Part shown: piece after piece, positions 31,888 to 42,204 of the stretch | How the letters are laid out: every line of letters begins with the position of its first letter | Position numbering within the stretch: the stretch's first letter is position 1 | Assembly: GCF_023715895.1 (NCBI RefSeq) | Contig: NZ_JAMBOO010000004.1 | Coordinates: forward strand, 1-64,000 | DNA: 64,000 bases | Source: Domibacillus indicus | GTDB taxonomy: Bacteria > Bacillota > Bacilli > Bacillales > Domibacillaceae | Direction: 5' to 3' | The notes under the pieces: model-generated | Seen by the model: the letters and a program-made list of their open reading frames with translations, nothing else | Told to the model about the DNA's origin: nothing | Databases searched by the model: none | Made by a program: the position numbers and the translations under genes

Positions 31888-33867
31888 ATGAAATCAATTC
31901 GAATGAAATTTATGCTTCCCATTGCGATTATTCTGATCAGTGCCTTTGCTTTTGTTATTTTTTTTACTGGATTAAAAACAGAACAGCGGATTGAAAAAAA
32001 TGCAGCCGCCCAAACAAAAGAGTTTGTAAAAGAATTAAACAATTCTGCGGATGCCTTTTTGCAAAAGTACGAAGAAAGTATTCTGCTTTTATCTGAAAGC
32101 GCACAAGTACTCGAATATGCCCAGCTGGCGCAGTCGGATAAACAGCCGGCTGGCAAAGCAGACAGGGAGCTGCAGGCTGTGTTTAACCGGTACACCGATA
32201 TTTATAAAGAAACACTAAGCGTTTACTATACATCAGCAGCCGGCACTTTTAAAATGGCACCTGCCACATCGCTTCCAAAAGATTTTAACCCGTTAGAGGA
32301 GCTCTCCTATAAGCAGGCAGCCGAAAGCGGACAGCCGGTGTGGAGTGAACCGTATCAAAGCGAAACAGGGGACGATGTTATTACAGTCTCCAAAGCCATT
32401 ATGAGCGGCTCAGAGGTGCTCGGCGTCATTGGGGTTGATATTGACTTAACGAGCATGACCAATCGAATGAACAAGCTGAACGTCGGATACGAAGGGTACC
32501 CGGTTGTCCTATCCGAGCAAGGAAGGGCACTTGTTCACCCATCTCAAAAAGGCAAAGATGTATCAAAAGATGCGCTGATGGGAGCGATGTTAGCTGGTGA
32601 AAAAAGCGGCATTTTAGAAAAAGAAAACCAGCTGATTGTTTACGATACAGCTGCACAGACCGGCTGGAAAATCGGGGCGGTCTACGAAAAGAGCCATTTG
32701 TTCAGCGTTTCAGACGAAATGAAAAAAATTCTGGCCCTTACGGCGCTGCCGGCACTTGTGGTTGTGATGCTTGTTGTGTTTTGGCTGACATCAAACATTA
32801 CAAAGCCGCTTCAAACATTGAAAGCCTCTGTGAAACAAGTGGCAGAAGGCAACTTGCAAACACACGTTTATGTTTCAGGAAGGGACGAAACAGCGGAACT
32901 AAGCCGCAATTTTAATGAAATGGTCGTGAAAATGCGCAGCATTGTCGGGGTGACAGAAGATGCAGCGAAAAATGTAAGGGAATCCATTGAGAACTTAAAT
33001 ATCGCCGTACAGGAAATCAATGAATCCGGAACAGCAGCAGCGTCTGCGCTGGATGAATTAACTCATGGAACGGAAAGATCCGCAAACGGCTCGCAAAAAG
33101 CGGCGGATCGTTCACGGGAGCTGGGTACGTTAATCAGCTCCATATCGGGTGAAGCAGATGCCATGACCCAGCTTGCTGGCACGGCAGCCCAGGCAGCTGA
33201 AACAGGAGCAAGGCATGTGTCGGTGATGGCAGAATCTATGGGTGCTTCCGCTGAAAGAATGGACGCGGCGATGAAGTCTATTAGCACACTGGCAGAGGAC
33301 ATTAAACGGATTGAAGACATTGTGCATGTGATTGAAGGGATATCCGCTCAGACAAACCTGCTGGCGCTCAATGCATCGATTGAAGCAGCGCGGGCAGGCA
33401 GCCATGGCAAAGGCTTCGCAGTGGTTGCCCAGGAAGTGAGAAAGCTTGCTGAGCAGTCGGGCAAGGCGGCCGGTGAGATACATAAAAAAATTGCGGCGGT
33501 GCAGGAAGGGTCCGTTCAGGCGATCCAGACGGTAACGGAAGCAGGCGGATTTATTACTGCACAAACAGAAGCGGTGCAGGAAACCGAAGGAGTATTTATT
33601 CATCAGGAAGAAGTTGTACAGAAAATGAAGGCAGCGATTGCCGAAATGGTCAAAGGGATTCATACAGCCGATCAGGAAAAAGATACAGTTGTGTACACGG
33701 CCGGCCAGCTGGCGGAAGAAGCCAAAGTTTCGGCTCTTTCCTGTGAAGAAGCCCAGGAAAGAACGCGGACGCAGCTGTTGGCCATTGAGGGCGTAGCGGC
33801 GGCTTCCGAACAGCTGTCTTTACTTAATGAAGAATTGATTCAAGCAATACGCCAATTTCAAATATGA
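31888..33867 (+). CDS. methyl-accepting chemotaxis protein 2
   Basis: Second chemoreceptor (659 residues) with the same plan: helix near 10-30, Cache domain with [12 protein letters not shown] and a VWSEPYQSE motif shared with its neighbour, helix near 285-308, HAMP, and signalling tip [40 protein letters not shown]. Extracellular domains of the pair have diverged strongly while tips are nearly identical, as expected of a tandem duplication followed by ligand specialisation. ATG behind AGAAAGGTG. Confidence 0.93.
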   Translation: MKSIRMKFMLPIAIILISAFAFVIFFTGLKTEQRIEKNAAAQTKEFVKELNNSADAFLQKYEESILLLSESAQVLEYAQLAQSDKQPAGKADRELQAVFNRYTDIYKETLSVYYTSAAGTFKMAPATSLPKDFNPLEELSYKQAAESGQPVWSEPYQSETGDDVITVSKAIMSGSEVLGVIGVDIDLTSMTNRMNKLNVGYEGYPVVLSEQGRALVHPSQKGKDVSKDALMGAMLAGEKSGILEKENQLIVYDTAAQTGWKIGAVYEKSHLFSVSDEMKKILALTALPALVVVMLVVFWLTSNITKPLQTLKASVKQVAEGNLQTHVYVSGRDETAELSRNFNEMVVKMRSIVGVTEDAAKNVRESIENLNIAVQEINESGTAAASALDELTHGTERSANGSQKAADRSRELGTLISSISGEADAMTQLAGTAAQAAETGARHVSVMAESMGASAERMDAAMKSISTLAEDIKRIEDIVHVIEGISAQTNLLALNASIEAARAGSHGKGFAVVAQEVRKLAEQSGKAAGEIHKKIAAVQEGSVQAIQTVTEAGGFITAQTEAVQETEGVFIHQEEVVQKMKAAIAEMVKGIHTADQEKDTVVYTAGQLAEEAKVSALSCEEAQERTRTQLLAIEGVAAASEQLSLLNEELIQAIRQFQI

Positions 33868-33875
33868 AAAATAAG

Positions 33876-33910
33876 TGAAAAAGTCCGATCTTTTGTTCGG
33901 ACTTTTTTGT
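33876..33910 (+). terminator. terminator after chemoreceptor 2
   Basis: AAAGTCCGATC...TTCGGACTT followed by TTTTT. Confidence 0.8.
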
Positions 33911-33993
33911 TTTAAAGTTGAATGGGGGACTAAAGGAATGTAGAATAAGGGGGGAGAATGCCGAAATGCTTGGTAAATGAACGGAGTGTTAAA

Positions 33994-34923
33994 GTGGAAA
34001 GAACAAAAGTCATAACAGAAGGAGCAATGATGCTGGCCATCTTTGCGATTCTACTGGCGGTCTCCGTCTACGTACCGATTATCTCTATTGTCGGCGCGCT
34101 TTTTTTACTGCTTCCTTTTTTGATATACAGTGCTAAATATCCGGCCGGGCCGGCTTTTGGGCTGCTTGCTTGTGCGGTAGCGCTGTCCTTTATTATAGGA
34201 AGCGTAATCTCTGTGCCTCTGGCGATTATGTACGGAACAACCGGCTTGATGATGGGGGCACTCATCCGCAGACAGTCAGATGGCTGGATTGTTTATATGG
34301 GCGGAAGTCTCGTATTTTTATTAAATTTGATTGTGCAGTATGCGGCAGCCATGTGGCTTTTTGATGTTTCGTTTGCAGACGAATTCAGTAAAGCCTTTAA
34401 GGAGTCAGCAGCCGAAACAAGCCGCGTGCTCGGACAGGATGTGCCTTACACAGGCGAGGAAATCAATACGCTGATTGACTATATGAACGCTATTTTACCG
34501 GCGATTCTCACAGCGCTGGCTTTTCTTACGGTGCTGCTTTTAAGAACGGTGAATTACCCGATTGCCAAACGGCTCGGCGTCAAAATAAAACCGCTTCAGC
34601 CATTCCGGACAGTACGTCTGCCCCGGACAATCCTTTGGTATTATCTCCTTTTAATGGCAGGAGCTATTTTTGTTCAGCCGGAGCCCGGTACAAGCTGGTA
34701 TGATATTTATGTGAACGTGCTGTTTATTTTGCAGGCATGCTTATATATACAAGGTTTGTCTTTTGTTTTTTTCTTTGCCCACAGCAAAAAATGGCCAAAA
34801 GCCATCCCGGTTTTAGCGGCCCTTTTATCAATTCCTCTAATTCCGCTTCTTTATCTTATCCGATTATTAGGTATAATTGATTTAGGGTTCGACTTAAGAC
34901 AACGGATGCAAAAAAAGCGGTAA
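33994..34923 (+). CDS. yybS: DUF2232 membrane protein YybS
   Basis: Predicted membrane protein (309 residues from GTG 33994) with about eight hydrophobic segments and an N-terminus ERTKVITEGAMMLAIFAILL typical of the YybS/DUF2232 family. An in-frame ATG at 33958 would add 12 residues that do not look like the family start, whereas GGAG lies 8 bases before the GTG. It precedes gdpP as in Bacillus; function is not established. Confidence 0.82.
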   Translation: MERTKVITEGAMMLAIFAILLAVSVYVPIISIVGALFLLLPFLIYSAKYPAGPAFGLLACAVALSFIIGSVISVPLAIMYGTTGLMMGALIRRQSDGWIVYMGGSLVFLLNLIVQYAAAMWLFDVSFADEFSKAFKESAAETSRVLGQDVPYTGEEINTLIDYMNAILPAILTALAFLTVLLLRTVNYPIAKRLGVKIKPLQPFRTVRLPRTILWYYLLLMAGAIFVQPEPGTSWYDIYVNVLFILQACLYIQGLSFVFFFAHSKKWPKAIPVLAALLSIPLIPLLYLIRLLGIIDLGFDLRQRMQKKR

Positions 34924-34989
34924 GATGCTTTTTAAAATTAGCTCCATCGAGCACAAAAGGTGGAGCTTTAGAACGAGGAGCTGAAGCGA

Positions 34990-36963
34990 ATGCTTTCGTA
35001 TTATAACAGGCGGATGATTCAAGTACCGATCATTGTCATTACGCTTGTGCTTGTGGCCGCGTCGGCCTGGCTGTTCTCCTACAATTGGGCTGCCGGCGCC
35101 GGCTTGCTTACATTGACGATTTTTCTGCTCCTCTTTTTATATTTGGCAGAAAGAAAAATGCATGAAGATGTACAGAAGTATGTGGCCACTTTATCGTACC
35201 GCCTTCAAAAAGTCGGTGAAGAAACGCTTCAGGAGCTGCCGATTGGCATTCTGCTTTACAATAAAGAGTATACAATCGAATGGGCGAACGCTTTTTTAAC
35301 CTCTTACTTTCAAGAAGAGACCCTTGTTGGCGAATCGCTTTATGAAGTAGCGGAACCTTTGCTTTCGGCTATTAAAAGCGGCAAAGAAGCCATGCTTAAT
35401 TTAAACGACAAAACCTTTCGTGTGGTGTCAAAACCAGATGAACGGCTTCTTTACTTTTTTGATGTGACCGAAGAAGAACGGATCTCCCGCCAGTTTAGAG
35501 AAGAAAAAACCACGCTCAGCATCATCTTTCTCGATAACTACGATGATTTAACACAGGGGATGGATGATCAAACAAAAAGCAGCTTAAACAGCATGGTTAC
35601 TTCTATGCTCAATGGCTGGGCGAAAAAACACGGCATGTTTTTAAAACGTGTGTCGTCGGAGCGCTTTTTTACTGTGATGAACGAGCGTATTTTAGCCAAA
35701 CTTGAAGAAGATAAGTTTTCCATTTTGGACGAAGTGCGTGAAGAAACGGCTAAGCATTATGCCCCGCTGACATTGAGCATTGGTATCGGACAGGGAGTTG
35801 TTCCGCTGCCGGAATTGGGCGATCTCGCTCAATCCAGTTTGGATCTGGCTCTTGGGCGCGGCGGTGACCAGGCTGCCATCAAGCAGGGAGACGGGAAAGT
35901 AAAGTTTTACGGGGGGAAAACAAACCCAACCGAGAAACGGACACGGGTGCGTGCTCGTGTGATTTCACACGCGCTTCGTGACATCGTAACTGAGAGTGAC
36001 AAAGTGATCGTAATGGGCCACAAGTATCCGGATATGGATGCAGTCGGTGCTTCAATGGGTATTCGCCATGTTGCAGAATTAAATGGGCGGGAAGGTTATA
36101 TTGTCGTTGATCCTGCACAAATCGATACGGCAGTGAAACGACTGCTTAACGAGCTGAAAGAACAGAATCCTGAACTTCATTCAAGAATTATTACACCAGA
36201 AGAAGCGCTTGAAATTGCAACGAATCGAACCTTGCTTGTTGTGGTGGATACCCATAAGCCGTCGCTTGTCATTGAAGGAAAACTGCTTTCCAGAGCGGAA
36301 CGAGTGGTTGTGATCGATCACCATCGGCGCGGAGAAGAATTTATTAAAAACCCGCTTCTTGTTTATATGGAGCCCTATGCTTCTTCTACGGCAGAGCTTG
36401 TCACAGAGCTGTTGGAATATCAGCCGAAAACAAAAAAAATATCGATGCTTGAGTCAACGGCCCTGCTTGCTGGTATAATTGTCGATACAAAAAGTTTTTC
36501 ACTGCGGACTGGAGCCCGCACGTTTGACGCAGCTGCTTATTTACGTACAAACGGTGCGGATACGATTTTGGTTCAAAAGTTTTTAAAAGAAGATATTGGC
36601 ACCTACATTCAGCGCAGCCAGCTGATTGAAACGGTTTATTTTTATAAAGACGGCCTGGCGATTGCCAAAGGCAGTGATGATTATGTGTATGATTCTGTCT
36701 TAATTGCTCAGGCAGCGGATACGATTTTGACCATGAATGGGGTCCAGGCATCGTTTGTGATTGCCCGCCGGTCCGAAGAAACGATTGGGATCAGTGCCCG
36801 CTCACTTGGTGAGGTCAACGTACAGATCATTATGGAGCAGTTGAACGGAGGCGGCCATTTAACAAATGCTGCAACGCAAATTCGGAACGCTTCTGTAGAA
36901 GACGCTGAAATGGAGCTGTGCCGCGTTATTGATGAAGTCACTGAAGGAGGAAATGAAGAATGA
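34990..36963 (+). CDS. gdpP: cyclic-di-AMP phosphodiesterase GdpP
   Basis: GdpP (657 residues) hydrolyses the second messenger c-di-AMP at the membrane. Two N-terminal helices (about 11-30 and 33-52) are followed by a PAS domain (about 75-160), then a degenerate GGDEF domain (170-300; the signature reads SSERF). The DHH/DHHA1 catalytic module has [12 protein letters not shown] (H344, D348, D350), D420 and DHH at 443-445. All catalytic residues are present. Its last codons overlap the rplI start by four bases. Confidence 0.96.
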   Translation: MLSYYNRRMIQVPIIVITLVLVAASAWLFSYNWAAGAGLLTLTIFLLLFLYLAERKMHEDVQKYVATLSYRLQKVGEETLQELPIGILLYNKEYTIEWANAFLTSYFQEETLVGESLYEVAEPLLSAIKSGKEAMLNLNDKTFRVVSKPDERLLYFFDVTEEERISRQFREEKTTLSIIFLDNYDDLTQGMDDQTKSSLNSMVTSMLNGWAKKHGMFLKRVSSERFFTVMNERILAKLEEDKFSILDEVREETAKHYAPLTLSIGIGQGVVPLPELGDLAQSSLDLALGRGGDQAAIKQGDGKVKFYGGKTNPTEKRTRVRARVISHALRDIVTESDKVIVMGHKYPDMDAVGASMGIRHVAELNGREGYIVVDPAQIDTAVKRLLNELKEQNPELHSRIITPEEALEIATNRTLLVVVDTHKPSLVIEGKLLSRAERVVVIDHHRRGEEFIKNPLLVYMEPYASSTAELVTELLEYQPKTKKISMLESTALLAGIIVDTKSFSLRTGARTFDAAAYLRTNGADTILVQKFLKEDIGTYIQRSQLIETVYFYKDGLAIAKGSDDYVYDSVLIAQAADTILTMNGVQASFVIARRSEETIGISARSLGEVNVQIIMEQLNGGGHLTNAATQIRNASVEDAEMELCRVIDEVTEGGNEE

Positions 36964-37409
36964 AGGTAATCTTTTTAAAGGACGTAAAAGGCAAAGGCAA
37001 AAAAGGCGATATTAAAAATGTAGCCGATGGCTATGCACATAACTTTTTAATTAAAAACGGTTATGCAGTTGAAGCAACATCGGGTAACCAAAACGCGCTT
37101 GATGCTCAAAAGAAAAAACAAGCAGCTCTTGCAGCAGAAGAGCTGGAGGAAGCAAAGCGCCTGAAAGAAACGATTGAAGCACTGACTGTTGAATTGCACG
37201 CTAAAACAGGTGCAGGCGGCCGGCTTTTTGGTTCTGTAACAGCTAAACAAGTGGCAGATCAATTAAACAAAACACATAAAATTAAGATTGATAAACGGAA
37301 GATCGATCTTCCGGACGGCATCCGCGGTCTTGGCTACACAAACGTGCCGGTTAAATTGCATAATGAAGTCACAGCTACACTTAAGGTACATGTAACAGAA
37401 GAAAAATAA
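36960..37409 (+). CDS. rplI: 50S ribosomal protein L9
   Basis: L9 (149 residues) shows the family start [30 protein letters not shown], the long connecting helix (about 45-75) and the C-terminal RNA-binding domain with [12 protein letters not shown] overlaps the gdpP stop (ATGA), implying coupled translation. Confidence 0.97.
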   Translation: MKVIFLKDVKGKGKKGDIKNVADGYAHNFLIKNGYAVEATSGNQNALDAQKKKQAALAAEELEEAKRLKETIEALTVELHAKTGAGGRLFGSVTAKQVADQLNKTHKIKIDKRKIDLPDGIRGLGYTNVPVKLHNEVTATLKVHVTEEK

Positions 37410-37415
37410 TAGAAA

Positions 37416-37454
37416 AACATGTGGTCAGATTTCTCTGATCACATGTTTTTTTCG
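37416..37454 (+). terminator. strong hairpin between rplI and the helicase gene
   Basis: ACATGTGGTCAGA and TCTGATCACATGT form a 13-base-pair stem followed by seven T, ending 15 bases before the helicase start. It should terminate or strongly attenuate read-through from gdpP-rplI. Confidence 0.85.
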
Positions 37455-37468
37455 CGAGGAGGGTAACA

Positions 37469-38833
37469 ATGAGCGATGTATTAACGGACCGTGTACCGCC
37501 GCAAAATATTGAAGCAGAACAGGCTGTGCTGGGGGCGATCTTTTTGGAGCCGTCCGCGTTAACAGTCGCTTCGGAAATATTAATTCCGGAAGACTTTTAC
37601 CGGAATGCCCACCAGCAGATTTATTTAGCGATGCTGAAGCTCAGCGACCACGGAAAAGCAGTGGACGTGGTGACGGTCACCGAAGACCTGGCCGCTCATA
37701 AATTGATTGAAGATGTCGGCGGTATTTCGTATTTGAGTGAATTGGCGGCAGCCGTCCCAACAGCGGCTAATATTGAATATTATGCCCGCATTGTAGAAGA
37801 AAAATCGCTTCTGCGCCGGTTGATCCGCACGGCGACTACCATCGCCACAGACGGGTACGAGCGCGAGAATGAAGTGGAAGGCTTGCTGAGTGAAGCAGAA
37901 AAAAACATTATGGAAGTGGCCCAGCGGAAAAATGCGGGTGCCTTTCACAATATTAAAGACGTGCTTGTGCGCACGTATGATAATATTGAGCTTCTTCACA
38001 ACCGAAAAGGCGATGTAACCGGCATTCCAACCGGATTTGCCGAGCTGGACCGGATGACCGCAGGGTTCCAGCGAAATGATTTAATTATTGTTGCCGCACG
38101 TCCGTCTGTCGGGAAAACGGCATTTGCTCTTAATATTGCACAAAACGTCGCAACGAATACGGATGAAACGGTTGCGATCTTTAGTCTTGAGATGGGGGCA
38201 GAGCAGCTGGTTATGCGGATGCTCTGCGCAGAAGGAAATATTAATGCGCAAAGCTTGCGGACAGGCACCCTGACGGATGAAGACTGGCGCAAGCTGACAA
38301 TGGCAATGGGCAGCTTGTCTAATTCAGGTATCTATATTGATGATACGCCGGGTGTACGCATTGGAGAAATCCGCTCCAAATGCCGCCGGCTGAAGCAGGA
38401 GCAGGGACTGGGCATGATTTTGATCGACTATCTGCAGCTCATTCAAGGGAATGGGCGCTCCGGCGAAAACCGCCAGCAGGAAGTATCGGAAATTTCCCGT
38501 TCCCTAAAAGCGCTCGCCCGTGAGCTGGAAGTGCCGGTTATTGCGCTCTCCCAGCTTTCCCGTGGCGTGGAGCAGCGGCAGGACAAGCGTCCAATGATGT
38601 CCGATATCCGGGAATCTGGATCGATTGAGCAGGATGCCGATATTGTAGCGTTCTTGTACCGGGATGATTATTACGATAAAGAAACCGAAAACAAAAATAT
38701 GATCGAGATTATTATTGCCAAGCAGCGGAACGGCCCGACTGGAACAGTCGAGCTCGCTTTCGTGAAGGAATACAATAAATTCGTAAATGTGGAACGGCGC
38801 ATGGATGAAATGGGAGCGCCGCCTGGAGCATAA
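37469..38833 (+). CDS. dnaC: replicative DNA helicase (DnaB family; DnaC in B. subtilis)
   Basis: Hexameric 5'-3' helicase at the replication fork (454 residues). It has an N-terminal primase-interacting domain (1-150) and a RecA-like motor with Walker A ARPSVGKTAF (about 209-218), Walker B MILIDYLQLI and the arginine-finger region RESGSIEQDAD. No intein is present. ATG behind GAGGAGGG. The gene order rplI-helicase-purA matches Bacillus. Confidence 0.97.
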   Translation: MSDVLTDRVPPQNIEAEQAVLGAIFLEPSALTVASEILIPEDFYRNAHQQIYLAMLKLSDHGKAVDVVTVTEDLAAHKLIEDVGGISYLSELAAAVPTAANIEYYARIVEEKSLLRRLIRTATTIATDGYERENEVEGLLSEAEKNIMEVAQRKNAGAFHNIKDVLVRTYDNIELLHNRKGDVTGIPTGFAELDRMTAGFQRNDLIIVAARPSVGKTAFALNIAQNVATNTDETVAIFSLEMGAEQLVMRMLCAEGNINAQSLRTGTLTDEDWRKLTMAMGSLSNSGIYIDDTPGVRIGEIRSKCRRLKQEQGLGMILIDYLQLIQGNGRSGENRQQEVSEISRSLKALARELEVPVIALSQLSRGVEQRQDKRPMMSDIRESGSIEQDADIVAFLYRDDYYDKETENKNMIEIIIAKQRNGPTGTVELAFVKEYNKFVNVERRMDEMGAPPGA

Positions 38834-38862
38834 AAAAGCCAGCGATTGCTGGCTTTTTTTGT
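38832..38862 (+). terminator. helicase gene terminator
   Basis: AAAAAGCCAGC...GCTGGCTTTTTTT begins at the stop codon. Confidence 0.88.
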
Positions 38863-38914
38863 TTTTATGCGTTTTCAAGCATTCTCTCACTTGAAGCAAC
38901 CGGTACTTTTGGAA

Positions 38915-38962
38915 TAAAAACGAATAAAAAAATCTGATTAAGTTTAAAATGTTCGTCTTTTA
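38915..38962 (+). promoter_or_regulatory. candidate PurR PurBox pair upstream of purA
   Basis: AAAACGAATAAA (about 38917-38928) and the inverted AAATGTTCGTCTTTT (about 38947-38961) resemble two PurBoxes with their CGAA cores facing across about 25 bases, just upstream of the purA -35. B. subtilis purA is PurR-controlled. The first half-site is imperfect (CGAAT). Confidence 0.4.
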
Positions 38963-38964
38963 GT

Positions 38965-38993
38965 TTGACGGCTCCGTTTTCTGCTGGTAAAAT
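38965..38993 (+). promoter_or_regulatory. purA promoter
   Basis: TTGACG (38965-38970), 17-base spacer, TAAAAT (38988-38993), about 50 bases before the purA start. Confidence 0.8.
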
Positions 38994-39008
38994 AAACGTG
39001 TTTGATAA

Positions 39009-40328
<1,320 letters not shown>

Positions 40329-40332
40329 ATAA

Positions 40333-40394
40333 TAAAAAAGCTGCCTTAAGATAGGGCAGCTTAAGACTGACGACTTTGTCGTCAGTCTTTTTTT
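40333..40394 (+). terminator. tandem hairpins after purA
   Basis: A first stem AAGCTGCC...GGCAGCTT (about 40338-40362) has no T run. The second, AAGACTGACGAC...GTCGTCAGTCTT (40363-40386), is followed by seven T and is a strong terminator. Confidence 0.85.
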
Positions 40395-40449
40395 ATGAAA
40401 GTTTCGCCGCCGAAAATGGGCAGGAGACTATCAGTTCTAAAAAAAAGAG

Positions 40450-40585
40450 CCGATAGGGAAGCCGGTCGGACTTCGCGCCCCTTAGGGCAGTGCGGGAGCC
40501 TCCTCGGCGTACACGCCTGCGGGGTCTCCCGACTCACTGTGCATCCCGCAGGAGTCTTCGTCCGGCTGGATTCCCCATTTGTTTC
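40450..40585. repeat. Bacillales-type palindromic intergenic repeat
   Basis: Outer arms GGGAAGCCGGTCGGAC (about 40456-40471) and GTCCGGCTGGATTCCC (about 40560-40575) pair with three mismatches. Inside, GCCTGCGGGG pairs with ATCCCGCAGG, next to GCCTCCTCGGC. I recognise the pattern (GCCTCCTCG...CCTGCGGGGTCTC...CCCGCAGGAGTC) as a GC-rich intergenic repeat common in Bacillus and relatives, of unknown function. No gene is supported; an open frame through it is incidental. Confidence 0.65.
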
Positions 40586-40920
40586 TAAAAAGCCGAATCT
40601 TCACATATACTTTTACCGTTTTGGTGATAGGAGATGTGTTGTTCTATTAACCTGTGCCGCCTTACCGGCTCTCATCTGAACTGCCGCACTTCTTGGAAAA
40701 AAGAAACAAAGAGATACTTTGCCAAAAGATTTTATTTTTCTAAGTTTTGTCCCGCTTTTTTCTATCTATCTATGTCAATGGTCCTCCTGCAAATACTCCC
40801 TATATAAGATAAAAATGTATGATTTTGTATTTGTTTCCTTGGAATGTTTGGAAAAAAGCATGAAATTGTCGAAATTCCACTATTTTGTTCGTTTTTTTCG
40901 ACAAATATGGTGAAAATGTA
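40586..40920. other. gene-free A/T-rich stretch before tRNA-Asp
   Basis: No reading frame here has a convincing start, codon pattern or family resemblance, and I see no strong hairpin. It separates the palindromic repeat from the tRNA promoter. Confidence 0.6.
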
Positions 40921-40949
40921 TTGTCACCCTTCCCCCCATATGATACTAT
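40921..40949 (+). promoter_or_regulatory. tRNA-Asp promoter
   Basis: TTGTCA (40921-40926), 17-base spacer, TACTAT (40944-40949), ending 32 bases before the tRNA. Confidence 0.6.
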
Positions 40950-40981
40950 TAACAACGTTGCTGGGAAACAGCGCTAAAAGT

Positions 40982-41058
40982 GGTCCGGTAGTTCAGTTGG
41001 TTAGAATGCCTGCCTGTCACGCAGGAGGTCGCGGGTTCGAGTCCCGTCCGGACCGCCA
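40982..41058 (+). tRNA. tRNA-Asp (GTC)
   Basis: A 77-base cloverleaf: acceptor GGTCCGG/CCGGACC, D arm with AGTTCAGTTGGTTAGAAT, anticodon loop CTGTCAC with GTC, T arm GCGGGTTCGAGTCCCGT, discriminator G and an encoded CCA. Confidence 0.97.
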
Positions 41059-41230
41059 TTTTTACTTTACTTAAACCTTATCTATCGTTATGTTCTTGAT
41101 GGCGGCCGTCCGCATCTTTGAATTGTCCTTCACGAAAAAAACGGCCGCTGTGTTTTTTGAAAATTTAGTCTTCATGCACTTCTGGCAGTAAAAACGTAAT
41201 AACCTATGTATAAACATGTTGTTTAATTCC

Positions 41231-41303
41231 GGCTCAGTAGCTCAGTTGGTAGAGCAAAGGACTGAAAATCCTTGTGTCGGCGGTTCGATTCCGTCCTGAG
41301 CCA
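41231..41303 (+). tRNA. tRNA-Phe (GAA), CCA not encoded
   Basis: A 73-base cloverleaf: acceptor GGCTCAG/CTGAGCC, D arm AGCTCAGTTGGTAGAGC, anticodon loop ACTGAAAATC with GAA, T arm GGCGGTTCGATTCCGTC, discriminator A. The 3' CCA must be added by nucleotidyltransferase, unlike the tRNA-Asp next door. Confidence 0.96.
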
Positions 41304-41306
41304 TAG

Positions 41307-41347
41307 AAAAAGCATCGCGGTGATTTCGCTCCCGTGGTGCTTTTTGT
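41307..41347 (+). terminator. tRNA-Phe terminator
   Basis: AAAGCATCGCGG...CCGTGGTGCTTTTT forms a stem with G-T pairs followed by five T. Confidence 0.7.
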
Positions 41348-41485
41348 TATTTCTAACGCCTATTGCCAGATGCCGCAGTCTTCCTGCCATGGTAAAGTAA
41401 AGAAAAGCGTAAAGGGCAAAAATGTGATAAAATATAATATTTGAAGCCATCTTTTATTCTGTGAAACTAAAAGTGAGGGACATAC

Positions 41486-42199
41486 ATGATGCAAAAGAAA
41501 ATATTGGTTGTCGATGATGAAAGACCCATTGCAGATATTTTGCAGTTTAATTTAAAAAAAGAAGGATATGACGTGCAATGCGCATACGATGGCGACCAGG
41601 CAGTTGAAATGGTAGAGAACATGCAGCCGGATTTGGTGCTGCTTGACATCATGCTTCCAGGCCGTGATGGGATGGAAGTATGCCGGGAAGTGCGTAAAAA
41701 ATACGAAATGCCGATTATCATGCTGACAGCGAAGGATTCCGAGATTGATAAAGTGCTTGGATTGGAACTCGGAGCGGATGATTATGTGACAAAGCCGTTT
41801 TCTACACGTGAACTGATTGCAAGGGTAAAAGCAAATCTTCGTCGCCATCAAGCAGCGCCGGCGCCAGAAGAAGAAGAGGTTGATACAAACGAGATTGCGG
41901 TAGGGGCTTTAACGATTCATCCAGATGCCTACATCGTTTCAAAACGCGGAGAAACAATTGAGTTAACTCACCGTGAATTTGAACTTCTTCATTATTTGGC
42001 CAAGCATATTGGACAGGTAATGACACGCGAGCACCTGCTGCAGACGGTTTGGGGATATGATTACTACGGAGATGTTAGAACAGTAGATGTAACAGTCAGA
42101 CGCCTTCGTGAGAAGATTGAAGACAATCCGAGCCACCCATCCTGGATCGTAACACGAAGAGGCGTTGGCTACTATTTGCGCAACCCTGAACAGGAGTAA
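41486..42199 (+). CDS. walR: essential response regulator WalR
   Basis: OmpR-family response regulator (237 residues) controlling cell-wall hydrolase genes. The receiver domain has acidic pocket DDE near residues 10-12, phospho-acceptor D54 (LLDIMLPG) and the KPF lysine. The C-terminal winged helix (about 135-233) ends [10 protein letters not shown]. Two adjacent ATG codons are possible starts. First gene of the walRKHIJ operon. Confidence 0.98.
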   Translation: MMQKKILVVDDERPIADILQFNLKKEGYDVQCAYDGDQAVEMVENMQPDLVLLDIMLPGRDGMEVCREVRKKYEMPIIMLTAKDSEIDKVLGLELGADDYVTKPFSTRELIARVKANLRRHQAAPAPEEEEVDTNEIAVGALTIHPDAYIVSKRGETIELTHREFELLHYLAKHIGQVMTREHLLQTVWGYDYYGDVRTVDVTVRRLREKIEDNPSHPSWIVTRRGVGYYLRNPEQE

Positions 42200-42204
42200 C
42201 GTGA

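Noticed and set aside
40430-40600. CRISPR array or rho-independent terminator cluster
   Set aside because: There are no regularly spaced direct repeats and no T run; the structure is a single palindromic repeat.
40395-40679. A 94-codon open frame
   Set aside because: It runs through the GC-rich palindromic repeat, starts at the purA terminator T run and has no ribosome site or family resemblance.
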